Shown: piece after piece, positions 23,027-34,171 of the stretch
Position numbering within the stretch: the first letter of the stretch is position 1
Layout of the letters: each line of letters begins with the position of its first letter
Origin: Aureobasidium sp. EXF-3400
Taxonomy: Eukaryota; Ascomycota; Dothideomycetes; Dothideales; Saccotheciaceae
Length of the DNA stretch: 64,000 nt
NCBI GenBank assembly: GCA_024195585.1
Contig: SWBL01000106.1
Coordinates: forward strand, 82,344-146,343
Direction of reading: 5' to 3'
Program-made: the position numbers and the translations under genes
Notes under the pieces: model-generated
The model's database searches: none
What the model was told of the DNA's origin: nothing
What the model saw: the letters and a program-made list of their open reading frames with translations, nothing else

Positions 23027-26000
23027 ATGTTGCTGGTCCATCAAGCCGGCAGCGTCAAGGTGGGCGAAGTAGTGCGGTATGTCATGCGGTCTTCATCTCG
23101 AACGCGTCGACGTGCAGCTTCCTGACGGCTCTGTAGATTCACCTTGACCTACACGCCCAGCAATGATCGTATCTTGCCCAGTCCTTCGCATCTACATCTC
23201 AAGATAAAAAATACTTCGGCCATCCCTCTGCGTGCCGCCTACCTCCATGGCCCATACAACCTGCACGTCGCCTCGTATCCCGCCTCCTTCAATCCAAATC
23301 ACAAAGTCGAGGATCCGCAAAAGGAGGGCGTGCCAGACTTTGAACCACTGCTTAAGGCAGGTTCGAGCTGGTCCACCAAGTTGACTGTTCCCGAGAACAT
23401 CCGAGAGACGGGCAACACTTTCGCATCCGGTCGTCAGAACCGCGCTTCACAAGATGCCCACCGAGACGACAAGAAGGGCCCACCAAGTGCCACATGGATA
23501 ATCGAGATCGCTTCTCAGATTCTGTTTTCCAACACGGCCGCTGTCCACTTCGAGCTCTTGGTTGGTCGGGATGAAAGGAGTTTAGACCTTGGCTTTGCAG
23601 CCGTCGCTGGCCACGGCCACGGCACTCCTGGTCAAATCCATGACCATCAGAAGGATAAACGCAGGGACAATGTGGGCCAACAGAAGGGTCTCTATTCACG
23701 CGCTGTCAAACTCGTCGTTGAGGACACTCAAGCACTCTGGGACAAGCCCGCTCTCCCTTCCAACCACTCTCAGAAGCATGCTCGATCCTCGAAAGAGTCG
23801 CTTCGCAAGTCCAAGGACTCGAGGGCCACAGTCGAAGAGTCCAAAGAGGAACCTCCCAAGAAGAAGAAGAAGAAGATACATCTTGTCGTTCTCACCCATG
23901 GTCTGCACAGCAACATCGGTGCCGATATGCTTTACATGAAAGAGAGTATAGATGCTACAGTCAAGCAAGCGAGAATCGATGCAAGGAACAGGAAGGCCGC
24001 ATACAAGAAATCGCAGGACAAAAACGCTTCCTCGTCCGACCAGCCAGACCCGTCGACTGACGATAAGCCACATGAGGAAGCTACTACTGCACCTCTATCG
24101 GGAGGTCAAGAAGATCTCGAAGACGATGGTGATGAGGACGAAGAGCAAGTCATCGTGCGCGGTTTCAGCGGCAACGCCATCAAGACCGAAAAAGGCATTC
24201 AATACCTCGGAAAGCGCCTGGCAAAGTTTGTGCTGAACTTTACTTACCCTGACCAGCCTTTCCAACCAGTCAAAAAGTCAATGACGCGATCCTTCACGGA
24301 CCAGTTCAAGTCTCAGGCCACTAAGACTGCCAGAGACGGCGAGCCTGCACATCAAGGAAGTAGCATCCACCATGATGACAGCAAGGCGGACGAGCTTGCT
24401 TATACCTTCACCAGCATCAGCTTCATCGGGCATAGTCTCGGTGGTCTGATTCAAACATATGCAGTCGCTTACATTCAGAAGCATGCGCCGCAGTTCTTCG
24501 AACAGATCCAGCCCATCAATTTCATCTGTATGGCTTCACCCATGCTCGGACTCAGCAACGAGAATCCTATGTATGTAAAGTTCGCTCTGGACTTTGGCCT
24601 TGTCGGACGTACAGGACAAGATCTGGGTTTGACATGGCGTGCTCCCAATATCGCAAAAAGTGGCTGGAATGCCATGATGGGAGGATTTGGAGCTGGAACA
24701 AAAGAAGAGCACCAAGAAGACCCAGGAGCAAAACCTCTTTTGCGTATTCTTCCCACTGGCCCTGCTCATACAGTCCTACGCATGTTCCGCAACAGAACTG
24801 TGTATTCCAACGTCGTCAATGATGGTATTGTACCGCTGCGGACTAGTTGTCTGCTGTTCCTCGATTGGGGTGGTCTTGGTAAAGTAGACAAGGCCCGCCG
24901 CGAGAATGGTCTGATAGGTACATTGGCCGAATTTGGCTGGGCTGAGCTTACCGGCGCCAACGCACTACCCAAAGCGCTCAGGAACAACGGCGTGGGAAGT
25001 GTCGCTGGTACCGAAGATGAAGGCTCTGGTGCCGATACTCCGACCGGAAGACAGGGCAACGATGTCCCTCAACCACCGACGGAGGCGACAACAGATGACA
25101 ACAGAGACTCGACAACATCTGTCACGGAACCGTCCACAGGTCAATTCTTGAGAACTAAAGACCATGGGAGTAGCGAGTCCTCGACCAGTCCAGCAAACCC
25201 AAGCGGAGGGCTTCTGAACGGTATCTTCAGCTTCTTCCGCCCTGGGGCTACGCCCGAGCGTCAATCTCCAAAAACAATGAAGGCCGTACGTCGTGGCCAG
25301 ACTGTCGACGTGAGAGCAAACGATGATTCTGGAGACGCCCAGTTGGACGAAGGCATTCATCAAATAACTCGTCGCAACAGTAGAGGTACGACTGACAACC
25401 CGACCATGAGGCCAAGCAAGCGTCCGATAGCAACTCGTGGAGGATCCATGAACTCCAATCCAGATGCTCTAGCACCACCGAGCACATCCATCTTCGAGGC
25501 AGCCAGTGATATCCTTCATCCTCCTATCCCATCAACTACTTGGCTCATCGATCCAGCATCTCGCGAGCGCACTATATTCCACGACAGAATTTACCATCCC
25601 GAGGACATTCCGCCGCCCCCGATTAAGCGTCCCAGTAGACTTGGGCGTTCATTCTCTTCGGACTCGGCATCGTTCAGGACATCTCAGTCTATTCGCGATG
25701 ACTCAGCTTCGGTCGACATGGGAAATATGAAGGTAGAAGAAAAAATTGCACGAGCATACCACAAAGACTTGTCCTGGCGAAAGGTCTTGGTGCGTCTTGA
25801 ACCTGATGCACACAACAACATGATTGTGCGAAGGATGTTTGCCAATGCCTACGGCTGGCCTGTGGTCAAGCATCTTTGCGATACGCACTTCGGAGATACG
25901 TTCACTGCAACCACCAGAGACGAAAACGAACCAGGTATTGATCGTGCCAAGGACTACTCGCAAGCTGATCACGAGGCTGGTGAAGAAGTCAAAGGACAGA

Positions 26001-26626
26001 ACGAGCCAAAACCTCTTACAAGGAGTGCGTCAGACATGCGCGAAGACCGCGATGAGTTGAAACCATTGCAGGAGAGTGCCGGTGGCGCAATCAAGCATAA
26101 GCTCAATCCACAAGGCTCCGCTGTTTGGGATGACATCTACTTTGAGGGCAGCGACGATGACGACGATGAAGAGGAAGGTTACGCAGCCAAAGTAGGACGA
26201 TTCCTCCATTTCAATCAAGGCGAGAACAATGGTGCGACTTGGGTAGGTGGTGGTGGTGCTCCGAAGAAACAAGGTACCGACAGCACTGTACGCCCTGCCA
26301 GACGCCAATCTACCGAAGTACATCGTGGTCTTGGACCTACCATCAGCCATGAGCCGTACTCTCCGCGTCTTTCTTCATCTTCAAACAATGCGCCAGTGCT
26401 GTCACCGGACTCGGCCAGTGGAGTCTTTACCGGCGGAAAATTGACAGAAGAGCCGCCTGGTATGGATGATGGTGAGAGTATACTGAGCAACGCAAAGCAG
26501 AACAGTACTGCTGGATTGGGCCTGCAGAAGAACATCAAACAAGCTGTGTCTCAGCCTGGTCCGAGTGTTGCTAGTGAGGCAGGTGTGGGTGAGCAAGTCG
26601 CTCGGAAAGCAAACGCAGCATCCTAG
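23027..26626 (+). CDS. ROG1-type DUF676 lipase/serine esterase, large form
   Basis: Two exons, 23027..23076 and 23137..26626, giving 1179 aa. Exon 1 encodes MLLVHQAGSVKVGEVV and continues into RFTLTYTPSNDRILPSP, a conserved N-terminal domain of filamentous-fungal DUF676 proteins. The catalytic region (residues about 245-640) includes HLVVLTHGLHSN and the elbow FIGHSLGGL with nucleophile Ser450; further conserved text is FICMASPMLGL and NVVNDGIVPLRTS. Yeast Rog1 is a monoacylglycerol lipase, so lipid hydrolysis is the likely role. The protein is interrupted by acidic and low-complexity insertions (residues about 305-345 and 660-880), and a second conserved block (KDLSWRKVLVRLEPDAHNNMIVRRMFANAYGWPVV) lies at about 890-930. 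No signal peptide is seen. Confidence 0.87.
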
Positions 26627-26978
26627 GTAGATGTTTGTTTCGTAGAACTTGAGTCGCTCCTGCTTTCTTGGTGCCTCTCATCAATCCCACGTAGAGAATA
26701 AATTGCGCGTAGAATTGCACAATGGTTCCGAGAAACAGGTTGGTCTATCGAATAATAATACACTTCCTTTGGATACATCTCTGGCCTAGCAATCATTGTG
26801 CCTTCCTATAGCAAGAACGTCGCTTGCCTTCGTCGGAGGAGGCTGGAAGGGAAAGTGCAATCTTCTGACACAATTTCCGCTTTCCTTCCAAGACCTTCGG
26901 ATGTTTGCGTTCCTCGACCTACTGAACGCATTCACTGCGCATTCCTATCGCATAGGGTTATTATCAACCTAACTCGTT
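26627..26978. other. intergenic, no supported gene
   Basis: Between the ROG1-like gene and the small basic-protein gene. Only presumed terminator and promoter sequence. Confidence 0.45.
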
Positions 26979-27377
26979 ATGCCTTCCAGAAAGAACAGCA
27001 AAGTACCACGTCGTCGGCACAAACACACTATTTCCCCGAACCAACCCTCTATAAGCTCTGCATCGGCTCCTCCACACCATCAATCACAACGTGCAACAGC
27101 AGCACCATCAGCGAGCTCCTACACATGGCAAGATCTGCGCAAAGATCCTTCTGTCAAGAAAAGAGCCACAATTGCGACACTCGGGTCCAGAGGTGCAACA
27201 ACTTGCGGAGGAAAAGCAGCAGGCGGATATCTGATGGCAGGTGGCACCATGGCTGACATGAAGATGGGAGCATCTACGCATCACCCACTGTTCTTGCCAC
27301 AAATCGATGTCCCGAAGCCTGAGGTCATGCGACCTGAGACGAATCGCAGGAATATGCATTACGTGCTGTTGAAGTAA
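26979..27377 (+). CDS. Hypothetical small basic protein
   Basis: A single-exon frame of 132 codons from a true ATG. The N-terminus is very basic (PSRKNSKVPRRRHKH). A Ser/Ala/Pro/Gln linker and a more structured C-terminal half follow: YTWQDLRKDPSVKKRATIATLG, GGKAAGGYLMAGG, PLFLPQIDVPKPEVMRPETNRRNMHYVLLK. The C-terminal half looks protein-like and the ORF ends naturally, so a real gene is likely. I recognise no family. A nuclear role would fit the basic start but is only a guess. It is convergent with the aminotransferase gene (152 bp apart). Confidence 0.5.
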   Translation: MPSRKNSKVPRRRHKHTISPNQPSISSASAPPHHQSQRATAAPSASSYTWQDLRKDPSVKKRATIATLGSRGATTCGGKAAGGYLMAGGTMADMKMGASTHHPLFLPQIDVPKPEVMRPETNRRNMHYVLLK

Positions 27378-27529
27378 CCCATATCACGGTACATATCGGC
27401 ACTCTCTTCCAGGCACTGTCCTCAAACTGCGACTACAGAGAGTCACAATGGGAACATCAGACGACAACAGCCCGTGAAGAGAGGTGAAAAGGGGTCTTTG
27501 TTACATTCTCGATAAATATCCTAAGTACT

Positions 27530-29089
27530 TTACAACTCGCTCTTTACTGCATCTGCAAATTGCTTGACTGCCCAGTCAAAGCTGTCCAGAGGTGCAGTAG
27601 CGAATGTCAGACGGAGCTTGATACCCTTCAGTTGATCGGGCTCGGCGTCGAACCAACTTCCTTTACTAATCACTACTCCTTTCTCCATCGAACGGGTGTA
27701 GATCCTTTCTTCAAGATCCAACAGAGCAGCTTTCTCCTTCTTAACCGAACAGTCCGAGCAAGACGAGCATGAGATACGTGGTGTTGGTGATTGAAGATGC
27801 AGCCAGAGGAACATGCCAGCTTCGGGTACGACCCAAGTGAAGAGATCCGGTGGAAGATACTTCTCACAAGCAGACACCAAGGCATCTCGTCGTTGACGGT
27901 ATTGGTGGGACAAGAATGCGAGCCAGCGGATGAAGCCATCATGGCCCCAAGTCACGTCCAGCAGCTTGTACATGGCGACCTGAGAGAATCCGGAAGGAGC
28001 CACACTGCCCACTTCAGTGTAGTTCATGTATTTCTCAGCAATCTGAGAGCAACATGTCATCCATGCGCATCGGAGTCCAGGTGCGAGAATTTTCGAAGTG
28101 GCATCCAGACGAACCACACGACCGGAGACGTCCATGGAGAGATATGAAGGAGGCAGCTGTCGAAGATACTCATCGACCGGCATTGGCGAGTCGTCTCCGG
28201 ACTCCGATCTCGAGTGCAGCTTCAAGAAATAGTAAGGGTCGTCCTCAATGATGTACAGATCATGTTCCTCTGCGACCAGGTAAATCTTTCTCCGTCTTTC
28301 CGCAGACTGAGTAGCACCCGTAGGGTTCTGGCCGCAAGGCACAATGTACATCACCGACGGCTTACGTCCCCTTGAAGGATCCCACGATCGCAGTTTGTTC
28401 TCCAGATCCTCCGGAATGAGACCCTGACCATCCATCTTGATACCCAAGATATTGATGCCCAGCGGTGTAACAGCCTCAATAGCTCCAGGATACGAGTACT
28501 CCTCAGTGATAATCCAATCTCCGCGGTTGCAGAACATACGAAACACGGTATCCATGGCTGAAGTAGTTCCACTCGTCAAACAAGTCTCCCAGTCATCGTA
28601 TGGCGGATCATGAATCATCTCAATATGTTCAGTAATGAACCTCAACAGTTGTGGTGATCCAGCCGCATATCCGTAGTTCAACGCAACCGCAAAGTCGAAA
28701 TCTTGCTCGCCTCTTGTACAAGGCATCACTACTGCTTCATCTTGAGCACCCAAAGGACCTCTGCTGTGTTTCCCAGACAACTCCAGCGAGTCCCAGGGAA
28801 AGTACTCTGGAATAGGGCGACCGGCGCCTAGACTGATTTGCCTTTGAAGAACGATGGGAGCACCATCAAGACCGGGTTTGGCGCTGCTGGCAGATGCTTT
28901 GAGGTTTGATGGTAGTCTGTTACGGCATTCTGTGCTGAGGTGATGATCCCAGTTTTTGGCGAGAGGTTTTGTGCCAGGTCGACATAGTTTGAAGGATTCG
29001 GAGCATGTGAAGGGGGCAGGACCCGATGGTAATGGATCTGATGTGCTTCGGTGGGAAGTGTAGTTGGCAATTGCTTGGGATAACATCAT
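27530..29089 (-). CDS. Aromatic-type (class I) aminotransferase, ARO8/ARO9-like
   Basis: A single exon of 519 aa. This is a fold-type I PLP aminotransferase of the Aro8/Aro9/2-aminoadipate group: GYAAGSPQLLRFITEHI, LTSGTTSAMDTVFRMFC, EEYSYPGAIEAVTPLGI, PCGQNPTG (255-258), IIEDDPYYFL (Asp283) and the Schiff-base Lys333 with carboxylate-binding Arg340 in SKILAPGLR. It would move the amino group of Phe, Tyr, Trp or a similar amino acid to a 2-oxo acid, the first step of the Ehrlich pathway. A Cys-rich insertion (SCSSCSDCSVKK) near residue 440 is unusual. The next gene on the same strand is an ARO10-like decarboxylase, which would take the resulting 2-oxo acid. Its promoter carries the TCGGAGT motif cluster. 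The substrate is inferred. Confidence 0.86.
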   Translation of the reverse strand: MMLSQAIANYTSHRSTSDPLPSGPAPFTCSESFKLCRPGTKPLAKNWDHHLSTECRNRLPSNLKASASSAKPGLDGAPIVLQRQISLGAGRPIPEYFPWDSLELSGKHSRGPLGAQDEAVVMPCTRGEQDFDFAVALNYGYAAGSPQLLRFITEHIEMIHDPPYDDWETCLTSGTTSAMDTVFRMFCNRGDWIITEEYSYPGAIEAVTPLGINILGIKMDGQGLIPEDLENKLRSWDPSRGRKPSVMYIVPCGQNPTGATQSAERRRKIYLVAEEHDLYIIEDDPYYFLKLHSRSESGDDSPMPVDEYLRQLPPSYLSMDVSGRVVRLDATSKILAPGLRCAWMTCCSQIAEKYMNYTEVGSVAPSGFSQVAMYKLLDVTWGHDGFIRWLAFLSHQYRQRRDALVSACEKYLPPDLFTWVVPEAGMFLWLHLQSPTPRISCSSCSDCSVKKEKAALLDLEERIYTRSMEKGVVISKGSWFDAEPDQLKGIKLRLTFATAPLDSFDWAVKQFADAVKSEL

Positions 29090-29772
29090 GATAGAAAGTG
29101 GAATGAAATTGATGAGATAAAAGAACTATCCGAAGGAATATTGTAATTTGGTAACGAAAGTCTTTCGACACAATTGAAGTGAAGTCGTAAAATTGTAGAT
29201 ACTCCGGAATGATTTACTGATTGCATTGCAAGAACGGAGAAAGAGAGGTATACATATAGGTAATGTCTAGGGAAGGTGTTCGGACAATTCGGAGTGTTGA
29301 GCTTTTGGTGCTTCCATCCCTCGGAGTAACCTCTTACGTTTAGCATTCAACCCCCTTGCGTATCAGATATGCTTGGTGCAGATAAGAAGCAGTTGAAAGC
29401 CGTACCGGGTGGAACGACTCCAAAAGCAAGATTCAATCCGATAGGGAAGGTGAAACCCGATGTGACACTGACTTCATACGGCCATAAGAATTGATAACAA
29501 TATCAAGAATTAGATGCACGGCTGAGGACAGAATCACGTTGAGCATGAGTCTACAGACTTACCAGAGACCAGCATTACATGTTCGGCGGTACTCGCGGGA
29601 AAGAAGTACGAGACTGTCAATATGTCTCCTGACGATTGTCGCCGCGTAGCAGTATCCCCAGGTGGCCATGTGATTAGGGATACGTTCCCGCATAATTTCG
29701 TTGGTCGCTCTCCATAACCAATGACCCAAATCATAATTCGTGCTGTATGTACTCGGTAGCTCCTGCTTCTAC
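29090..29772. other. intergenic: aminotransferase promoter and decarboxylase 3' flank
   Basis: Contains the CGGAGT cluster (29201-29327) in its half nearest the aminotransferase start. No gene is seen. Confidence 0.55.
29201..29327. promoter_or_regulatory. CGGAGT motif cluster upstream of the aminotransferase
   Basis: Three copies lie 112-238 bp upstream of the ATG: ACTCCG at 29201-29206, TCGGAGT at 29289-29295 and TCGGAGT at 29321-29327. A direct pair CGG-N6-CGG sits at 29281-29292. CGG triplets are the usual half-site of Zn2Cys6 factors, and the linked regulator gene at 32107 is the obvious candidate. The assignment is inference from repetition. Confidence 0.6.
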
Positions 29773-31785
29773 TCAGATCTTGGCCGACTCGCGAGCTTTC
29801 TGGTTGCTAAGAAGCTTCAACAACAAGCCTTGAGCGTCCTCGCGTTCCATGAACACCTCAAGCATTCTGACACCCTTTCCGTTCGAGATCGGACCTGATT
29901 TCATCACTTCTTTTAGCTCGCCCCAAGTTCGTGCAGAGAATGTGTTGGTCGCGACTTCCTCTTCGGTGGCGCCGAACATATTGAGCGCTTGTAGATACCT
30001 CCAAGAAGCAATGTCATTGTATGTTTGCTTGCGTCCGTGGATGACACGCTCGATAGTATAGCCATCGTTGTTGATGACTACAATTACGATGTTCAACTTT
30101 TCTCTGATCATGGTGCTGATCTCTTGCACAGTCATCTGCAGACTTCCATCACCAATGAACAAGACTACTCGGTCTTCAGAGGTACCTGTGTTGCCTGATC
30201 GTTTTCTCCATTTCTCCGAGTCGCGCTCTAGACAAGAAGTCAGTCTTTTAAAACATATACCCTCCCCGTATGCTCGAGTTTGTGACTTCCAACTCCGCTC
30301 TCACCATCACACATAGGCAGGATAGAAGCTATCAAAATGCACAGTTCTTTTCAGATGGTAGACAAGTCCAGAGAGAGTGGACGATATTACCACTCTCAAT
30401 GGACGCTTCTTAATCCTTGGAGGAACTGTGCATTCTTATAGCTACTAGCAAGACATTCCATACACGCGGGGAGGATGGACACTCAGGGACTTACGAGCGA
30501 GCGCCGCGCCTAAAGCAGCGGGTAGCATGTAGCCGATACTCAGCCAGGTAACAGCCGTAAAGTAGTAGCTTCCGGTTGGGAGTACGAGATCACGACTGCC
30601 ATGAGAAGCCGTACCAGTCTCTCCCATGACAATATCGCCAGGCCTAAGCATAGGGTTGATGACACGATAGAAATCCTTCTGAGTGAGCGACTCAGACGGT
30701 TCAACGGATGGTTGTGTTCGATCTAGTGTCGAGGGGCCTTCGGGTTTGGATAGTTTGCTGATGTCTAGCTGCTTTAGCAATTCTGCTACGAGTTTCTTGT
30801 TCGAGACATCCCGAGTAATCTCAGCTCCGATCTTGACATGACGTTCGGAGAATGAGATCGAGATTGCTTGCTTCGGAATGGTCGAAAACAACGCGGTGTT
30901 GGTACTACTGAAGTGTGGGCCAAACACTAAAGCGAGATCTGCGGATTCGAAGTATGACTTTGCGCTCTCGCCACCTAGGTCGGCGTTGTAGATACCCCGG
31001 AAGCTCTCCAGGTGCTCGTCAACCAAACCTTTGCCAAAGGGCGAAGTCCATACGGGCCATCCTGTAGTCTTGACAAGCTCGTGTATCTCGTCGAGGACGT
31101 CTAAGCACCTGCTCTCACCATCCACGAATATGAGGGGCTTCTTGGCGGAATGCATCAGCTCGAGAATGCGGCTGGAAACCTTGGACTCGTTTTCGCCATG
31201 TGAGATTGCAGGTAGAGAAATCTTCGACTTGAGGCCAGCCGCGGACACCTTCACATCGACCATGTCGGCTGGTATCTGGATATATACTGGTCGACTGTGA
31301 ATCAAGGCCTGTTGCACGGTCACGTCAAATTGTTCCGGGGCAGTACGGGGATCCAGAAGGTTGGTCTGAGCGACCGTCACATGTGTATGCATTGCTGCAA
31401 AGCGACTGAAGTCGCCATCAGCGAATGTATGGTGTACGTTGGTTCGAGCCTCCTGCGTAGCCCTGGCTGGCGTCCCGACAATGGAGATGATGGGAGCCTT
31501 TTCAGTATAGGCACCAGCAATAGCATTGACGGCTGACAACTCTCCCACAGCAAACGTCGTAATCAAGGCACTTGTACCATGAATCCGGGCGTAGGCATCA
31601 GCAGCATATGCAGCGTTCAACTCGTTACAATTGCCAACCCAGTGCAGACCTGCAGGCTCAACGAAGTCCAGCAGCCGAAGATTGTAATCGCCAGGTACTC
31701 CAAAAACAGACCGAATGCCAAGCTGATGGAGCCGTGCGAAGATATAATCGGCCAAGGTGATGGTATCTTGTGATGTTGAAGACAT
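29773..31785 (-). CDS. ARO10-like thiamine-diphosphate 2-oxo acid decarboxylase
   Basis: Two exons, 31785..30495 and 30227..29773, giving 581 aa. Visible features are the catalytic Glu55 (NCNELNAAYAADAYAR), the His pair 118-119 (VHHTF), the central domain with SIVGTP and VYIQIPAD, and the C-terminal ThDP/Mg motif GDGSLQM ... NNDGYTIERVIHG. It belongs to the pyruvate/phenylpyruvate/indolepyruvate decarboxylase family. Linkage to an aromatic aminotransferase favours decarboxylation of phenyl-, hydroxyphenyl- or indolepyruvate to the aldehyde (Ehrlich pathway), but the sequence alone does not exclude pyruvate. A second decarboxylase at 43062 looks like the housekeeping PDC. The 267-nt intron is unusually long because it carries hairpin repeat copy A. 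It is divergent from the Zn2Cys6 gene across 321 bp. Confidence 0.87.
30327..30443. repeat. Hairpin (MITE-like) repeat, copy A, inside an intron
   Basis: 117 bp with inverted ends: AGCTATCAAAATGCACAGTTC on the left and, on the opposite strand, AGCTATAAGAATGCACAGTTC on the right. The arms keep pairing inward to a stem GAGAGTGG ... CCACTCTC around a 9-nt loop. It is the same length as copy B (46763-46879), and the outer about 20 bases are nearly identical. Flanking TA dinucleotides two bases outside each end may be a target duplication. It lies wholly within the intron of the ARO10-like gene. Confidence 0.75.
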
Positions 31786-32106
31786 TGTTGAGGAGGTTTC
31801 TTATCTAATGATACAGGAACGGGGCCACGTCAAGTGACGATACACGTTGAGATTAGAAGTTGAACTCCGACACAGATGTCTGTTAAGAGAAACAAGTGAA
31901 ACGTATGCTCGGAAACCATGACATGTCGTTGTCATCGGAGTAAGCGGGGCAAGAACGACCGAGGCGTCCCCACACCCCTCATTCCCCTTGCCAAGCCGCT
32001 CCCAGCCGAACTCGCCGAAGACTCCTATCGAATCGGAGTGATATGGTCTTTCCTTACTCCGACCAAACCATAGCAGAAGGAAAATCACGACTTGCATCAG
32101 GAAATT
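31786..32106. promoter_or_regulatory. Divergent promoter with TCGGAGT repeats
   Basis: 321 bp between the ARO10-like and Zn2Cys6 start codons. It holds four TCGGAGT/ACTCCGA copies (31864-31870, 31935-31941, 32033-32039, 32056-32062), the last two as an inverted pair 16 bp apart. It also has CGG-N6-CGG (31936-31947) and CCG-N7-CCG-N6-CCG (31996-32017). Yeast Aro80 is known to use spaced CCG triplets. The pattern suggests control of both genes by the adjacent regulator, including autoregulation. Confidence 0.65.
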
Positions 32107-34171
32107 ATGCCACCTCGTGAGGCAGCTTGCGAGCCTTGTAGGAGGTCCAAATTGGCCTGTGATCATGTACGGCCGGTGTGTACTCGATGCTTGGGTGCCA
32201 ACAGAGCCGACGCTTGCGAGTATCGCATATCTCCGTTCAAAAGAAGGCGAACAGATCTAGGTCCTTCGCCCAGCGCAAATATCTCACGGTAAATACGAGC
32301 AGAAATTTCGCGAATTTTTGGGTGGTTGTTGATGATGTTTTAGCAATGGCAGTCAATCTCGAGAATCTGAACCACCACCCACGGCAGCAGCAACGCCGAC
32401 CATTCGACCTTATCCAAATCCAGGCTTTCAAGGCTCGTTGAGTTCTGCAGCAATTTTTAGTCATATTTCTCCTCGACACCATGAACCGGGAACTGCTCAA
32501 CCGGAACCTGACTCCGTACCGGCTGGAGTATCTGTGCCTGCATTGCTTGACAACGACGATATCGCCTGTAGACAAGGGACGTCGTTGATAAAGCTGCTTC
32601 TGGAAGAGTACCCATTGAGTACTCTCAAAGACCTGGTCTCGTTCTGGCTTGCCAAAGGCATCAGTCTTTCACATGCCGAGTCTCTTTTGGATTCGTGCGT
32701 GGATAGTATGGATGAAGCTCTGAATTTCGGACAACCAACGGATACTTGTATGGAACACTTGACTCGAAATTCGCAGAGTCCGTTACTCTTCGGTCCCGAG
32801 ACGAGTTTCAATTCATACGCGGCTCAATTTTCTGGCCATAATGCTCGATTGGAAACTCTAGGTATCTTTCTCTCAGCAGTGGTCCGAGCTACGAACGACG
32901 TTCCTTTCTTTCCAACACTATACAAGTCCGATGAAGACAAGTTCAGACTCCGGAAACTGGCCACTCGGTTGAGTGATCACGCTTTGGAAGTGTGTCTGAC
33001 GCTCGATTGCCTCAATGACCTTCAGCTTGCCTTCCAATACGAGAACTTCATTGTGCATACATTTGTAGACGGAGACCAAAGTTACAGTTCGTGGCGAAGG
33101 CTCGGAGATGTCATCGCCTCCATGCTTGCTCTTGGCTACCACGAACGAGTTGAGACTCGATCCAGAATCCCGAACTTTCTGGTGGAACTGCGGCAAAGCG
33201 CGTTTGCACGCATATACACGGATGACAAGGAAGTCTCTATCTTCCTTGGCAGGCCACCTCGCCTCAGCAGAAGATTCTGTCATTTCCGAATACCAATCGC
33301 TTTGGACTCATTCGAGATTGATGCGTCTGCTCCCGGTACGGAGAACAGCGGACAAGAAAACGAGATCAAGATTGACTACCGAGCGGGATGCAGTTGGGCT
33401 GCTCTGTGCGCGTTACTCAAAGAAGAGATCTTGGAGTTGTTCATCGAAAAGAACCGCGAACATTGCGTTCAACGAGCAAGCGTCATCTGCGCCAAAGCTG
33501 AAGCACAATGGCAACAATTACCCACACATATGCGCTATGATGTCGGTTGTCTCAATGACTACAGAAGAAGTCCTTTTGAGCGCGACTTCTTGATCAGTGC
33601 TCGGCTGGATCATATACACATCCGCTTCTTGGTACGATTTATCTTGTTGAACAGTCTGGCTCAACCAGACGACGAGATGATCCAAATAGCACACGAGATG
33701 CTTACCCTAGTCGTCCAAGCCGTCCTCGCCCGCGATCGCCTTGCCAATTCTGGAAGCGGTCTCGTCTGGAAAGTGATTCTATACGGTTTACCGGCCTCCG
33801 GCATCATCCTTCTCGCCATTCTGGAGCAACGCAATCCTTACCACTTCGGTGGTCTCTCTCGTGCAAAAGTCCTCCAAAATCTCCGGATACTAGTGGCTGA
33901 GATACAGATCGGCGCATTGTCTCATCCAAGAGAGCCGAACTTTGCATTACTCACCAGAGCCGCGCAGACGATTGAGAACTTTCTGGATTCGGAAGAGAGG
34001 CACGATCATCACCCGAATGGTCAAATCAGTACTCATCATGATGCGGCGGCGCCTGGGCAGATGGGACCTTGGGCTTCTAACCTGAATCTCGAGGCTTGGG
34101 ATTTCGATCTTGGATTTTGGGAGAATCTTGCTGAACATCCTTTTTTGTCGAACCTCGAGTTTCCGACATAA
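32107..34171 (+). CDS. Zn2Cys6 transcription factor, candidate ARO80-type regulator
   Basis: Two exons, 32107..32288 and 32344..34171, giving 669 aa. The 55-nt intron (GTAAAT..TTTAG) is fixed by phase, and the frame stays open from 32344. The DNA-binding domain lies at residues 8-37: C8, C11, C18, C25, C28 and C37, with basic RRSK between, followed by FKRRRT. After a Pro/Ala linker, the middle-homology/fungal_trans region (about 200-520) contains FLGRPPRLSRRFC and a run of helices. The first ATG is at 32107; the open frame extends upstream only through non-ATG codons. Its position, divergent from the ARO10-like decarboxylase and next to an aromatic aminotransferase, matches the partners controlled by yeast Aro80, but one-to-one orthology is not shown. 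Confidence 0.85.

Noticed and set aside
27530..34171. Secondary-metabolite (PKS/NRPS) cluster interpretation
   Set aside because: No backbone synthase or tailoring enzyme beyond the aminotransferase and decarboxylase; amino-acid catabolism explains the genes better.
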